In this document: piece after piece, positions 36,787 through 49,900 of the stretch
How positions within the stretch are numbered: the first letter of the stretch is position 1
Layout: every line of letters begins with the position of its first letter
Source: Moringa oleifera
Taxonomy: Eukaryota; Streptophyta; Magnoliopsida; Brassicales; Moringaceae
NCBI GenBank assembly: GCA_021397835.1
Contig: JAJFZO010000287.1
Location: forward strand, 1,056,501 to 1,120,500
Reading direction: 5' to 3'
DNA: 64,000 nt
Position numbers and translations under genes: made by a program
The notes under the pieces: generated by a model
The model's input: only the letters and a program-made list of their open reading frames with translations
Database searches by the model: none
What the model was told of the DNA's origin: nothing

Positions 36787-39117
36787 TTACCAAAAGTCAT
36801 TGCAAGAACAAGACCCATCTTTAAAACAGTGAAACCTGTTGTTGTCCCTTACAATTATCTCTCTTCCCTCCAACTTAGAGATCATCTTTATAGCAGTATG
36901 GCAATCCTGACACACCCTTAGATTCTTAACCACTCTGATTGCTGATCCGGCTTTGCTAACAAGAATTGCAAAACATATGGCTAATTTCTCGCTATGAGTA
37001 CCCACCATTTCATCCTTTTCTTCCTCCTCTACATCTCTTAGCACGCAACTTTTATCAGCTGTGTACCCAAGCCTTGCCATCTTCCTACCCAATTCTGCTA
37101 ACAGTCTGTAGATATCATCTGATCGTTCATGTGATCTATCTCCCACTATGAACTTGTGCATTTTACCCTTGTACTCAACCCAACTCCACCCAGTAGTCTT
37201 CTTCACTCCCACTCTTTTCATGGCTTCTCTGATTTTGTCAACGTCTTCCCATTTCCCAGCTGAAGCATATATATTGGATAGCAAAATATAGTTTCCTGAA
37301 TTATTTGGTTCAAGTTGAAAGAGCTTGTTTGCTGCAAATTCTCCAAGTTCAACTCTTTTGTGAATGCGGCTAGCATTTAAAAGAGAGCCGTAAACTCCGG
37401 CATGTGGTTCCATCGACATTCTATCAATCAATTCCTTTGCTTCATCCAGTTCACCCACTCGACCTAACAAATCAACCATGCAAGCATAGTGGTCTATCGC
37501 TGGAGTTTTAATTGATTCAAATACTCTGAGGCCTTCTTCTAGCAGTCCAGCGTGGCTGCATGCAGTCAGGACACCCATGTATGTTACACGGTCTGGTTCA
37601 TGACCTTCTCCTCTCATAGCTGAGATCAATTTTAAGGCTTCATTTCCATTTCCATGAGCTGCAAATCCAGCTATGAGTGTGTTGTAGGAAACAAGGTCTC
37701 TTTCTTTCATTTCTCGAAAGATCCTCTTGGCTTCCTTCATGAGTCCACATTTGGAATACATGAAAATCAAAGAATTGTAACCTGAAATGCCCAGCTTGAT
37801 TTGGTTTTCAGTGAGATAATTAACAACCCAAATACCCAATTCTAGAGCCCCAAGATGTCCACATGCTGAGATGACACTAATCATGGTCACTTCATCTGGT
37901 TTTGAGTCTTTAGTAACAATCATTTCTTTGAAGAGCTCAATTGCCAGTGCAGACTGCCCATTCTGAGCATAGCCAGCAATCATTGAGTTCCAAGATACAA
38001 CATTCCTTTCAGGCATCTTATCGAAGAGCTTTCGAGCCGAATTCAGATCACCAACCCTTGTATATGCTGAAATCATGGCGTTCCAAGTAACAACATTCCT
38101 ATACACACCCAACTCATCAAAAATTCCCCTAGCAGTCTGGAAACTCCCACACTTTGCATGCATGTCAAGCAATGCTGTCTTCACAAAACAGTTGACACGG
38201 ATCTTCTTCTGGTCAAGCATTTGAACGAGAGACTCTGCAAGGGAAGGATCACCGCGTGAAGAACACGATGAAATGACAGTAACCCAAGTAGTCTCGTCCG
38301 GATGAACCCCGGCATCGATCATATCGTCAAACAATCTTAAAGCCTCTTCTGTGAATCCGTTTTGAGCATAACCAGAAAGCATGGCGTTCCAGGAAACCAC
38401 ACTTTTCTCCAGCATCTTATCAAAAAAAACCCTTGCACCCTTCAAATCCTTCGCCTTAGCACACCCAGTAACCATTGCAGTCCACGAGACAACATTCCTC
38501 TCAGGCATCAAATTGAAGAGCCTACACGCCTCATCTCCATTCCCCCACCTCCAATACCCAGAAATCATCGAATTCCAATCTGCAACCATTCTGTTGGTTA
38601 TTTCATCAAACAGATTCCTCGCAATCTCAATAGGCCCACACTTGGCATACATATCCATAATCACATTGCGTATGTAAGGGTCCTGATCATGACCCAATTT
38701 CACAACATGAGCATGGAACACAACACCAGCTTTACCAGCTGATTTGATCACTATTGGGTACACGTAAGCATCCGGCTTTATATCACTGTTACACTGCATC
38801 CGTTCAAATAGACACAAAACTTCCTTCTGGGCGCCCATTTGGGAGTAATATCTTAGCATAGAAGTGAAGACATAGACATTAGGACATGGCACGGAGTCGA
38901 AGATGAGTTGGGTGTAAGGTGGTGGCGCGTGGAAGCGCGTGCAGTGGTTGATAAGGAGTGCCACCCAGTAATTGTGGCGGTGCAGGGAGTTTTGAATGAG
39001 CTGTGAATGGAGCTGTTTTAGTTGTGTAAGATTGGCTGTTTTTGATGCTATGGTTCCCAAATGTGACATGACAAAGCCTTGTCTTTTGCATCGCCGGCGG
39101 GATGTTTTCCCTTTCAA
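36787..39117 (-). CDS. DYW-class pentatricopeptide repeat protein (RNA editing factor)
   Basis: Intronless, 776 aa. PPR proteins of the PLS class bind single-stranded organellar RNA, and the DYW domain is the C-to-U deaminase of plastid and mitochondrial RNA editing. A basic N-terminus (KGKTSRRRCKRQ) may be part of a targeting sequence; an alternative start is Met17. PLS repeats fill residues from about 30 to 590, with typical phrases such as VVSWNAMLSGYAQNG, DEVTMISVISACGHLGALELG and ACSHAGLLEEGLRVF. E and E+ motifs follow (YGSLLNASRIHKRVELGE, YILLSNIYASAGKWEDV, GWSWVE). The DYW domain carries the zinc-binding deaminase signature HSE at 708-710 and CQDC at 736-739, and the second metal site CSC near the end. 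The terminal triplet is DFW, not DYW. The frame is complete with all key residues, so the gene looks functional. The target site cannot be assigned. Confidence 0.96.
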   Translation of the reverse strand: MKGKTSRRRCKRQGFVMSHLGTIASKTANLTQLKQLHSQLIQNSLHRHNYWVALLINHCTRFHAPPPYTQLIFDSVPCPNVYVFTSMLRYYSQMGAQKEVLCLFERMQCNSDIKPDAYVYPIVIKSAGKAGVVFHAHVVKLGHDQDPYIRNVIMDMYAKCGPIEIARNLFDEITNRMVADWNSMISGYWRWGNGDEACRLFNLMPERNVVSWTAMVTGCAKAKDLKGARVFFDKMLEKSVVSWNAMLSGYAQNGFTEEALRLFDDMIDAGVHPDETTWVTVISSCSSRGDPSLAESLVQMLDQKKIRVNCFVKTALLDMHAKCGSFQTARGIFDELGVYRNVVTWNAMISAYTRVGDLNSARKLFDKMPERNVVSWNSMIAGYAQNGQSALAIELFKEMIVTKDSKPDEVTMISVISACGHLGALELGIWVVNYLTENQIKLGISGYNSLIFMYSKCGLMKEAKRIFREMKERDLVSYNTLIAGFAAHGNGNEALKLISAMRGEGHEPDRVTYMGVLTACSHAGLLEEGLRVFESIKTPAIDHYACMVDLLGRVGELDEAKELIDRMSMEPHAGVYGSLLNASRIHKRVELGEFAANKLFQLEPNNSGNYILLSNIYASAGKWEDVDKIREAMKRVGVKKTTGWSWVEYKGKMHKFIVGDRSHERSDDIYRLLAELGRKMARLGYTADKSCVLRDVEEEEKDEMVGTHSEKLAICFAILVSKAGSAIRVVKNLRVCQDCHTAIKMISKLEGREIIVRDNNRFHCFKDGSCSCNDFW

Positions 39118-39399
39118 TTGTTTAGGTTATCAGATCGATTCCAAGTCAGCTAGTCTTCATTGCCGGCTGTGCCCATTTCAGAAACTGACAGGCCCATTAA
39201 CAACGAGAATTTTCCAGGACAGCCATCTTCTCAGGGTCGGAACTCGGCCAGCGGGATCCTATCAGGAATTTAAAGGTCCAAAAACTGGATTCCATCAAAG
39301 CCCACTTAGCTCTATTCGTCAACTATCATCATCGACTACTTTTGAGAATGGTCAACAGGAAGAAAGTTAACTTTTCTACAGCAAACTGAATGATTTCAA

Positions 39400-42300
39400 G
39401 GTAGAACTTTTTCAATCAAGTTTAACTTGGTGAAGAAAAGGAAAAGGTTGTCTGATTTAGGGATTCCTCAATCTATTGCTAAATTTATGGCAAATCTGAC
39501 AATCTAAGAGAGTCAGAAAGGAAAAGGTAAACTTTCTGCTAAGAGATTTTCAGAAGTTTCATGACCATTTGATAATTACCAAACCAAAGTGTCTATAGTC
39601 TTGATTTTCCTTATACATAATGTTATCTCTAAAATGATATTTCTTCAGCTTTCAAGATTTCCCAGATTTCAAACATGAGAAACTTTATTTTCACAATTTA
39701 ACAAAGGATAAATAAATAAATTATATTAAGTTTATATTTACATTCAATTTTAACGTATTAATTTATTTAATTTTAAGCTCAGATTTTTTATAATTAAAAT
39801 AAGTTCATAAAAATATTTTAATTTTTAAAAATATTCTGAAGATGCCAAAAAGAAAATTGGGAAAGAAATCGAGAACAAGAGAAAAAAAATTTAAAAGTAA
39901 AAGAAGTAGAGAAAAGAGAGAAAATGAAATTTTTTTTAGCTTTTTAGTTTTTTCATTTTCTTAATTTTTATTTATCTTCAATAAATAATATTTATTATTG
40001 TTATTAAATTATCTTAAAAATAAAATCAAATGGCTCAAATTAAAAATTTAAATGTAAATTTAAGTAAATTGAGATGATAAAATTTAAATTAAAATATAAA
40101 CTTGGCATAAGTTTTTTTTAGATAAAAGATATATAAAAATTTGATATTTATCTCATATTATTAAATAAATATTGATATTCAAAATGTTATTTATCAAATT
40201 TTAATCTACTTATTTGAACTAAATTAAATTTTAATAATTAAAAATATTTAAATTGAGAATTTCATGCAACAAATTTTGATTTAAAATTTTTCATACATGA
40301 AAAACATATTCAAACTAACATTACAAAAAAATTTAAAATTTATGAGTATTAAATATATATTTAAATCTACAAAATTAAAATTTTAAATTTTTTTAGAAAA
40401 ATAGATTTTGAATTAAAATTTATTTAAATTTAAGATATGGATTCAAAATAAAATAAAAAATCTATTTGAGCAATTTTTTCAACGTTTCAACAACTAATAT
40501 ATCTTTAATTTTTTATAATTTTTTGATTTAAAATTCAATTTAAACTAAATTAATATATCAGAATTTAATTTTAAACATGAAAATTTGATTGGTAATATAT
40601 AAAAAATAAAGTTTTATATCATTTTTATCTAATTTTTTAATCTTGTTTGTATTATTAAAACATAATAAAATAATAAAATCAAAATAATAAATTAAAAAAT
40701 CAAAATGTGATCAAGACAAGAATAATGGACATAACACTTATTGATCGAATCAACTTTATGTGACATATCATTTGTCCCTTATCTTCATCTTGCAATGACA
40801 TTATATTTCTCTCAAATTAATTAATTAATATATATATATATGTTTAAATAATAATTATTATTAAAAAAAAAAAGATGTAGGCCTTGTTTGTGTTGCATTA
40901 TTGCAAAATGGGATAAGCTGGTGGTGGGTTTCATTAGGGAAAGGGAAAAATGTTTTACGAAATCTAACAAAGGAAACCAGACAGAACAAAGGCACGTGAC
41001 TTTGGTTTTTATCTCAAAGGCTCCATGTGAGTAGGCATTAGGCTGATGGGGGAAATCACACATTAAGATTCCCCAAAAAAGGAAAATAAAATAAAATAAA
41101 AATAGTAAACACTTTATGTAACATCTGCCTCTGTCTCTTCTTAATAACAAATTCATCTTTGACTAACAAACTGTCCTACCCTGCAATCAAAGTAATGATT
41201 TAGAATTTTTACTAATTAATTTGATTTTTTTTAAAAAATAAAAAATATATGTTTTTAATTTATAATGTTGATGTAAAAAAAATTATTTTCTTAAACTGTT
41301 TTATATTCTTATTTTAATAAAAACAAAAATCATATATTTTAATTTTTTTATTACATTTATCATAATGATTAAATATAATTATTCAAGAGTTCATAAATAT
41401 TAAACTTTTTAAAAAATAAATTTTTATATTTCTGTAACAAAAAATAAATTTATAATTATTTTGTAAACAAAATAATGTGTCAGCATCTTTTTAAAATTTT
41501 AACATAAATAATATCTTGATCGAGTATTCAAACTATTCGATTCAATTCCAACCGTTTTTTTCACTTTTTTTTTTTTTTAATTTTGATTACACCCACCAGC
41601 TTGGTTTAACCGATTAACTAGTTTCAGCTGAAATTTGTGACAGATATATTGCCCTTTCTACATGTTACATGTGCATCTACTTATAAAATGACTCAAAGTA
41701 TCGATTGCAGCGGTGATGTTGCATGATTCCTATAGTAGATTTTATAATATTCAAATAATTTTTAATATTTCATAAATATATTTAAAAATAATTAAAAATT
41801 TTATTATAAAATATTCTTAAAGCAAATGAGAGGTACATGTGATTCAAATAAAATGATATTATTTTTTTGTGAAATAATATTTGACATTATTAAAATTTAA
41901 GATAAATATTTACTTATGTTATCAATTAAATTTTTAAATTTCAAAAATAATATATTAAATTTTGATATATCAATTTAAATTAAATTAAACATAAAAAATA
42001 TTTAAATTGAAAATTTATATAATAAATTTCGATTTTAAAATTTTTCACATTATAAAAAATTTTAAAATTTTTTTAGTATTAAAATATATATAATTTAAAT
42101 TTTTACTGTCAAAATTTTAAATAATTTACAAAAAAATGAGAAATAAACTTGAAATAAAGTAAAAAATTTATTTGAATCATTTTAAAGGTATTTTAATAAT
42201 TAAAATATCTTTAATTTTTTTGTAATTATTTGAAATAAAGTTTAATTTGATATCAAATTGATAAATTAAAATTTAATTTGTTATTTTTTAAATATAAAAA

Positions 42301-43500
42301 ATTTTTATTTAAAGATACATATTACGATTTTATATAACCTTTAAACTAAAATTTAATTTTTCAACACCAAACTTTACAGAGTGAAATCATAAAAGAGAAA
42401 GCAAATAAATGAAAGTGTAATTGAGTAAGTCCAAGTTGAGTGTCAAAATAATAATTAGCACATATTATTGTGTTATTACTAGAGTGAGAGTATTTTATCA
42501 TTTTTGGGATACAGACAATTTTTGGACATGATGTTTCATTTTCACTAATCAATATTTGATTTAATAGAAAAAAAATCATAATTGTTTTTTGAATTTAAAT
42601 TTTACATCACATAAAATTAGAGTAAATATTAGACAAAATTAAAATTAAATTATTTTTTAATTTAAATTTCTATAAATTAAATTTCACCCATTGTACATTT
42701 GATATTTTGGTTTGTCTAAATTGAATTTTAGTTTTGATGATTGTAAAAAATAAAAATATTTTTTGCTATTAAAATACTCCAAAATTTACTTGAACAAAAT
42801 CTCCAGTTCATTTGAAGTTCATCTCTCAATTTTTGATTAATAATTTTTTTATTTTTTATTTTTAATTTAATATTATAAATTTTTTTAAAATTTATTTTTT
42901 AATATTATAAAATAGTTTGAATAATTTTTAATATTAACAAAAATTCAAGTTAAAATTTGATCTCAATTCAAATAACCTTTTTAAAAATAATTAAATCCAT
43001 AATGTAAATAAAACCAAATTAAAACAATAATGTAAATTTGATCCAATAGATATTTGGAGATATAAAATAAAAAAACATAATTTTAAGTTTTATAATAATA
43101 TTTATCATAAAAGCAACTCAATTTTTTTAAATATAAATAATTTAAAATAAATAATATTTACTGTATGATATGAGTTAAATTGATGTTACATTTGTATAAA
43201 TATGAAATTAAACATCATTAATAAAATATTTATTTATTTAAAAAGACAAGCAAGACATCTAAAGAAGAAAAGAAAATGAAATATTCTTTTCTTGAATTGT
43301 TAGCAAAATCAAAGCTGTCTCGTTAGTTCTTTTTCAGATAATTTACAACTGTAATTAAAGTTGAGGAAGACAAAATAATCTTCAAGTCTGAGAGAGAATG
43401 AATGGAAACATACCCAAAGAAAGGAGAATCTCGTCGTCCACGGGTTTGGAGGGAATTTTCCATTTCTTTTCTTGTTCAGATCTAAAACTTCTGATTTCTC
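39400..43500. other. AT-rich intergenic region with dispersed repeats
   Basis: No gene recognised between the PPR start and the STICHEL-like leader. A (TA)n stretch lies near 40829-40842. Copies of a shared AT-rich repeat occur at about 40436-40575 and 42140-42292, and an inverted copy at about 42720-42840. A less AT-rich patch at 40880-41170 has no recognisable homology. Confidence 0.6.
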
Positions 43501-43564
43501 TCTTTTCCACACAGTGACAGATTCAACTTTCAAGAAGTCATTTGGGGCGCCAACTAGAAAGTAA

Positions 43565-43573
43565 AAACCCTAG
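43565..43573 (+). promoter_or_regulatory. Telo-box upstream of STICHEL-like
   Basis: AAACCCTAG, about 390 bases upstream of the start codon, at what is probably the promoter-leader boundary. The interval 43574-43961 contains no long ATG-started frame and is probably leader. Confidence 0.45.
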
Positions 43574-43961
43574 TGAGAGGTCAGAGAGAGGAGTACTTGC
43601 ACTGTTTAGAGACTCGACAAGCTCCAGGGAGAGTCAAAACATCCAAAGGAGAAAAACAGAAAAAGGAATTACAGTCACAGCTACTCCTACCGCCCACTAT
43701 TTCATTTCACTTGAGAGCCCACGCTGTCAGATCTGCATTTCTTTTCTTTTTGTCGGACTAATTTATCCCTTCTCTATCACCATTTCCCCATTAATCACTC
43801 TACATGCCTGTAATGCACTTTCTATGTGCTCATGGAAAAACTGGGTTGTGAATCTAAATGCGTGTTCTGCAGATGTGATCAACCAAGTGCAAATGCGGCT
43901 GTTGCTTTGCCCAAACAACTTTTGAGATACCGTATACCAACCTCTTGATTTTACCAAGAAA

Positions 43962-46900
43962 ATGGCAGAGATGAGGGTGTCTGACCCGAGTAGGCTGCAC
44001 TTGAAGAAGGAGCTCACTCAAATCCGCAAAGCAGCTCGGGTTTTACGCGATCCAGGCACAACTTCCACGTGGAAATCGCCTCTCAATTCTTCGAGATCTG
44101 CAGCGGCAGCCATTGCGGTACCGGGCACATCTTCTGCCTTGTCTGCTACGTGGAGCAATAATAATCTGTTTGGCAGTGGAAACTCGAGGCAAAATGGGAA
44201 TACCCAGGTGGATTCTCAATTTCCGTTTCGAGTCGAAAGTAACGGTATCAGCGGGAATGGGAAGGAGAAGAGAGTGTTCTTGTACAACTGGAAGAATCAG
44301 AAATCTTCCAGCGAAAAGAGCGCATTGGCAGGGAATGTGGAGGAGGAGGAGGAGGATGATGATGCTGATGATGGGTCTTCCTGGAATCAAGGGAGCGTTG
44401 ATGATAGCTTGAGTGATGCAAGGAATGCTGGGGACTCGAAGAGCGATACATATGGGGTTGATGATCCGTCGTCTACTTCCGTGATTCTCAGATTTAGAGA
44501 CGCGAATCTTGAGTCATCGGGTACACCAAACATCAGACGTGCTACTGGGAAAAAGAGAAAAAGCAAGAAAAATGGTACCCATTTGGATTTATTGTCCAGA
44601 TATCAGCAGAAAGAGATGATTCTTTGGAGAAACTCGCTGAGTAATAGGAGACGGTTAAAGGGTCATCCTTCAATGGCTCTGGGTTTAGGAAGGGATGATT
44701 CCGTTGAGCAGTCTGATGACACTGAGGATTACAGTAATTCTGAAGATTTTCGAAGACTCACAGGGGCATCCCCGTTGCTTTTGAAACTTAAGCAGAAAAA
44801 CTGGCCACATTCATCATCTAAATTATTGAAAGCCAGTAGAAAAGATGACTCCTCTTGCACTTACAGTACCCCAGCTTTGTCAACTAGTTCTTATAATAGG
44901 TATGTTAATCGTAATCCAAGCACTATCGGGTCTTGGGATGCCACGACAACTTCACTGAATGATCGTGATGACGAGGTGGATGATAATTTGGATTTGCCTG
45001 GTCGCCAAGGTTGTGGGATTCCATGTTACTGGACTAGAAGAACTCCCAAACATAGAGGGGTGTGTCGGAGTTGTTGCTCTCCTTCCCTTTCAGATACTCT
45101 AAGGAGAAAAGGAAGTAGTATTTTGTGTGGGGGCCAGTCAATGTATCATAGGCATCGCCGGTCATCATCAATCCCTGATAAGCGGAGGATTGCTTCAAGA
45201 AGCGCTCAGGGTATTCTTCCCTTGCTTACTAATAGTGGTGATGGCAGAGGAGGATCGTCGATAGGAACTGTGCACAGTGACGATGAGCTCTCTACTAACT
45301 TTGGGGAGCTTGATCTAGAGGGTCTGAGTAGATTAGATGGAAGGAGGTGGTCGTCAAGCTGTAGGAGTCAGGATGGGTTGGAAATTGTTGCACTAAATGG
45401 AGAAGGAGAGGAAGAAGGCACACCAGAAAATATTAGGAGTTTGAGCCAAAAATATAGGCCAATATTCTTTGACGAATTGATTGGGCAGAATATAGTGGTC
45501 CAGTCCCTTGTGAATGCTGTTTCAAGGGGAAGGATTGCCCCTGTTTATCTTTTCCAAGGTCCTCGAGGGACTGGAAAGACATCAACAGCTAGGATATTTG
45601 CTGCTGCTTTGAATTGTCTGGCTACTGATGAAATGAAGCCATGTGGGTACTGCAGAGAATGCACCAATTTCATCTCTGGAAAAAGTAGGGATTTCTGGGA
45701 AGTTGATGGCACCAACCACAAGGGAACTGATAGAGTTAGGTACATTTTGAGAAACCTGTCAGTGGTGCTCCCAGCTGGTTATACAAGATACAAGGTTTTT
45801 GTTGTCGATGAATGTCACTTGTTAACATCAAAGGCATGGCTAGCATTTCTCAAATTTCTTGAAGACCCACCCCAACGAGTAGTATTCATATTAATAACAA
45901 CTGACCTGGACAATGTTCCTCGTACCATTCAATCACGATGTCAAAAATTCCTCTTCAACAAAATCAAAGATGGTGATATTGTAGCCAGGCTCAAGAAAAT
46001 CTCTGCCCATGAAAATCTTGATGTTGAATCAGAGGCATTAGATTTGATTGCTCTGAATGCAGATGGTTCACTTCGAGATGCAGAAACTATGTTAGACCAG
46101 CTGAGTTTGCTGGGAAAAAGAATCACTACATCTCTTGTAAATGAACTTGTAAGTTTGCTCTGATGCTTCCTTGGCCATTTCAGAAATATTTGGCATGCTT
46201 TCTTGTGATTTTTCTTCTTTGTGAATTCATTTATTGGAGATGATCATTTGATAGATGTTGGCAAATTGTAACTGTTCCTAAAGATGAAAAATAAGCAAAT
46301 TATGACTAGGTGAACACTTTCTTCTTCTTGTCCTTCCCCAAACCCCACCCTCCTTCCCCCTCTCTCCTCCCACCCCACCCCCCCCAACCCCAAGTTATGA
46401 CCAGGTGAAAACTTTCTTTTTGTTCTTCTTTTTCTTTTTTTTCCCCTAAAATAAATTTATAATCTTTGAATTAACAGATGAAAGGTTTAAGCTCATATAT
46501 CTACTTGCTGGCTTCTCTATAGGTAGGTGTCATCTCAGATGAGAAGTTACTGGAACTTTTGGAATTAGCTATGTCATCAGACACTGCAGAAACTGTGAAA
46601 AGAGCTAGACAGTTAATGGACTCAGGGGTTGATCCAATAGTTTTGATGTCTCAACTGGCCAGTCTTATCATGGATATCATTGCTGGAGCATACAGCATTT
46701 TTGATGCCAAATGCAGCAATACATTCTTTGGTGGAAGAAGTTGTAAGTACTGCTGCCTATGCATTTATAAAGATGTTTTTATAAAAGCTCCTTCAGATGA
46801 GAATAACTGAACCATAGGCCAACCGAATCAATTTAGGTTACATTGAATTCAGGAACTTGATATTCATGCATTTGTATTTCACTTTTGGTTTAACAAACTC

Positions 46901-49900
46901 CATTCAACTGAAAGTTTACAAGCTATAAAGTTTCATGAATTCAATCATATGTTTAAAACTTGTTATGTTGAATTTTTATTATCCTCTGATGTGTTTCAAA
47001 TTTCCACATCTTCTTGAGATTTGGATGAATTAATGAATGTAATTTTCATTAAAGCTTTAAAAGTAATTCTATTCAAGCTGTTTAAATTAATTGAAATACA
47101 TGTATTTCAAATTCGTGAATCCAAATGAGGCAAATGTTTGAGATGGCATTGAAACAGTAGTTGGAGGCTATTATCAGGTCTTGTCGTAAATACCTAGGAA
47201 GCATTTGTTTTAATAAGCAAAAAGTTAGAAATATGTGAATTAAAATAAAAATTGGGTGAAATGTGTTGGTCTATACAAAACTGTTTGCATTAACATTGTA
47301 GCATTTGTTTAATAAGCATTTCTTTCTTTCTTTCTTTTTGCTTATAAACAAAAATTTAAGGCTTCCAGGATGGGGCTAGTGTTTAATAGTAGTATGGTTG
47401 GCCATTTGTTGTCTAATGCTCATTTTGATGCTGGTTGTATAGTTAAGTTAAAGATTTACTGCTGGTTAACGGTGTGTCAGGAATAACGAATGTCAGTTCT
47501 GACTACCTAATTTTGTTTAATTACATGCTGGTGTCTGCTTGGAGTATTATATTCTCTTTTCTGCATCCAACTTAAAATTTTTACCTAGCATATATTTAAG
47601 CTGTACCAAGTTTGATCCCAACCTCGTTCCAAGAAATAACTGGCTTTGAACTCATCTCTTAGCAGGGCCATATCTTAAGTATTCTGCTCTGTCTAAACCA
47701 ACTATTCATTTTACCATGTTCTATCTTTTCCACTATCCTGGTGCAAATTCACTGAGATATGTTGATACCTCAGAACATGTTAATTTTTTTCTACAGAAAT
47801 CATCATACCTTTTGTTCTCTTTCTTTTTCATTTTTTTTCCCTTCGGAGTGTTTTTTTTTTGGGGGGGGGGGGGTGTTGTCGGGTTTGGGAGGGTGTAAAT
47901 CAATTCACTTTCAATAAAGGGGGAAATTATGTGCTGCATCAGCATCTCTAATCAAAGATGTGAGAGTGATTACACCAACAACACTACATCAGAAACCTGG
48001 CTAAGTTGTGACTTGTGCAGTTTATCCCTCTCTGAAATTTTTGTAATTAACAAAAAACTTGTTTGACTATATAGAGTCTTAATTCCTCAGCTATGTCTCC
48101 TATCTTCCATTCTGGTTCTGTTTTCTAGTCATTAAGTTTGTTGATTACATCCAGAGGATCACTTTCATTAATGACAAAGGTATCACTGGTGGAGTTAGTA
48201 GATTCAAGGGAACGCCCCTCCATTTACAGGGATAGGATCTAATGCATCTTGACAGCTGGCCTTCATTGTATAATTATATTGTTCTGGGACCTGGGTGGAG
48301 AAAGTCAATATTATCATTTCAATTTGTTAAAAGAAAGCTAATTATGCAAACAGAGGGTTTAGATTGACTTGGACCCAGAAGTTACTGAAGCTGTCACGAG
48401 GTTGGATTTACATCTTGTTGATGTACCATTACTTGTTATCGTGCAATAGAGTCCAGCATTTCTTAGTCAAATGAAAGCAATGCCCATCATATTAACAATT
48501 TAAGTCATGAGAAAATGAAAATATATAATTGTGAGAGAAGAAAGAGGGGAAAAGTGAGAAGTGAAAGTGGAACAGAGAAGAAAAGAGGCTGGTAATGGGG
48601 AGAAGGAATGAGAAGAGAAGGGAGAGGAAAGTGCTGAGCCAAAGAAGAAATTTGGTTGCAGTGGTTATTCATCATACTTTAAGTAATGGCCCTTATCATT
48701 CTCACTAAGCCAACATTGTATCTCAGTTTGCCGACTTGCATATCAGGATTTTGGTGGATTGTGTTTTGACCTCTTGAGTTTGTAAGGCAGCTTCCATCAC
48801 CTTTGGACGGGTTGTCCTAAAGCACCTTCAGAAACTTTGGCTTCTTTTTTAGTGGATGTGCAGTTATTTGTACTGTCTGAGTCTATGAATATATTGTTTA
48901 ACTTGAAAAGTTTCTACCAACTCTGTAAATGTTTTATTCATCTATATGTTTTGAACGTGATCCAAGCAAATATTATTTTGTGCTGGTAATCTTGCTGCTT
49001 TAGAGTAGGAATGGTTCAGATGACGATAAATATTTTTAGATGTATTCACTGATAACTGTGGGGCTGAATTAAATTCAGTTTTTTTTTTTTTCTTTTTCCT
49101 TTTATTTTAGACATGTAACTTTGTTATGAATGATCTCTGCCATTCTTTAGTGAGTGAAGCAGAATTGGAGAGGTTAAAGCAAGCTTTGAAGCTTCTATCA
49201 GAGGCTGAGAAACGGCTACGGGATTCCAGTGAACGCTCAACATGGTTCACGGCAACATTGTTACAGCTTGGTTCAGTGTCTTCACCTGACCTTGCTCAGT
49301 CAGGCAGCAGTCGGAGGCAAAGCTCTAAGGCAACTGAGGATGACCCATCAAGCATCTCAAAGGAAGGTGCTGCATACAGGCAGAAGTCAGGTGTTCAGTA
49401 TGTGTCTCGGAAATCTACTTCTCCTGCTTCCTCGCAGAGAGCAGCAAGTGAAAATTCCAGTCATCAAGGGGAACTGTTATCACAGAATGGTGGTTATAAC
49501 TCCAAGCTCTCACATGGCCAGCTCATGGATAGTGGTGGCTCTGCTGCCTCACATGACCGTAATAAAGTTGGAAATACAAATATTTCTTGCAGATATTTGG
49601 ACAGTTTGGACGATATTTGGGCAAAGTGCATAGAAAGGTGCCATTCAAAGACACTCAGGCAGCTACTATGTGCACATGGAAAGCTCTTGTCTATCAGTGA
49701 AGTTGAAGGTAAGCCCATAAGATCTTTTGTATTTTCCAGTTACCTTATACTGCTTGAACACAAAGTTGAAAGTGCACAAGAGACATATTACCTTTTCTTC
49801 TAAGTTTCTTACTTTATACCAAACTATATATATCAATCTTTTAATATGCAGATGGCTTTTCCTGTCTATATGGTGGGGTAAAGTTATGGATAGAAGACTG

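Noticed and set aside
38362..38742. 126-aa frame on plus inside the PPR gene
   Set aside because: Antisense shadow of the intact PPR coding sequence.
43542..43925. 127-aa frame upstream of STICHEL-like
   Set aside because: The frame begins with TTG and lies in the probable leader; no homology recognised.
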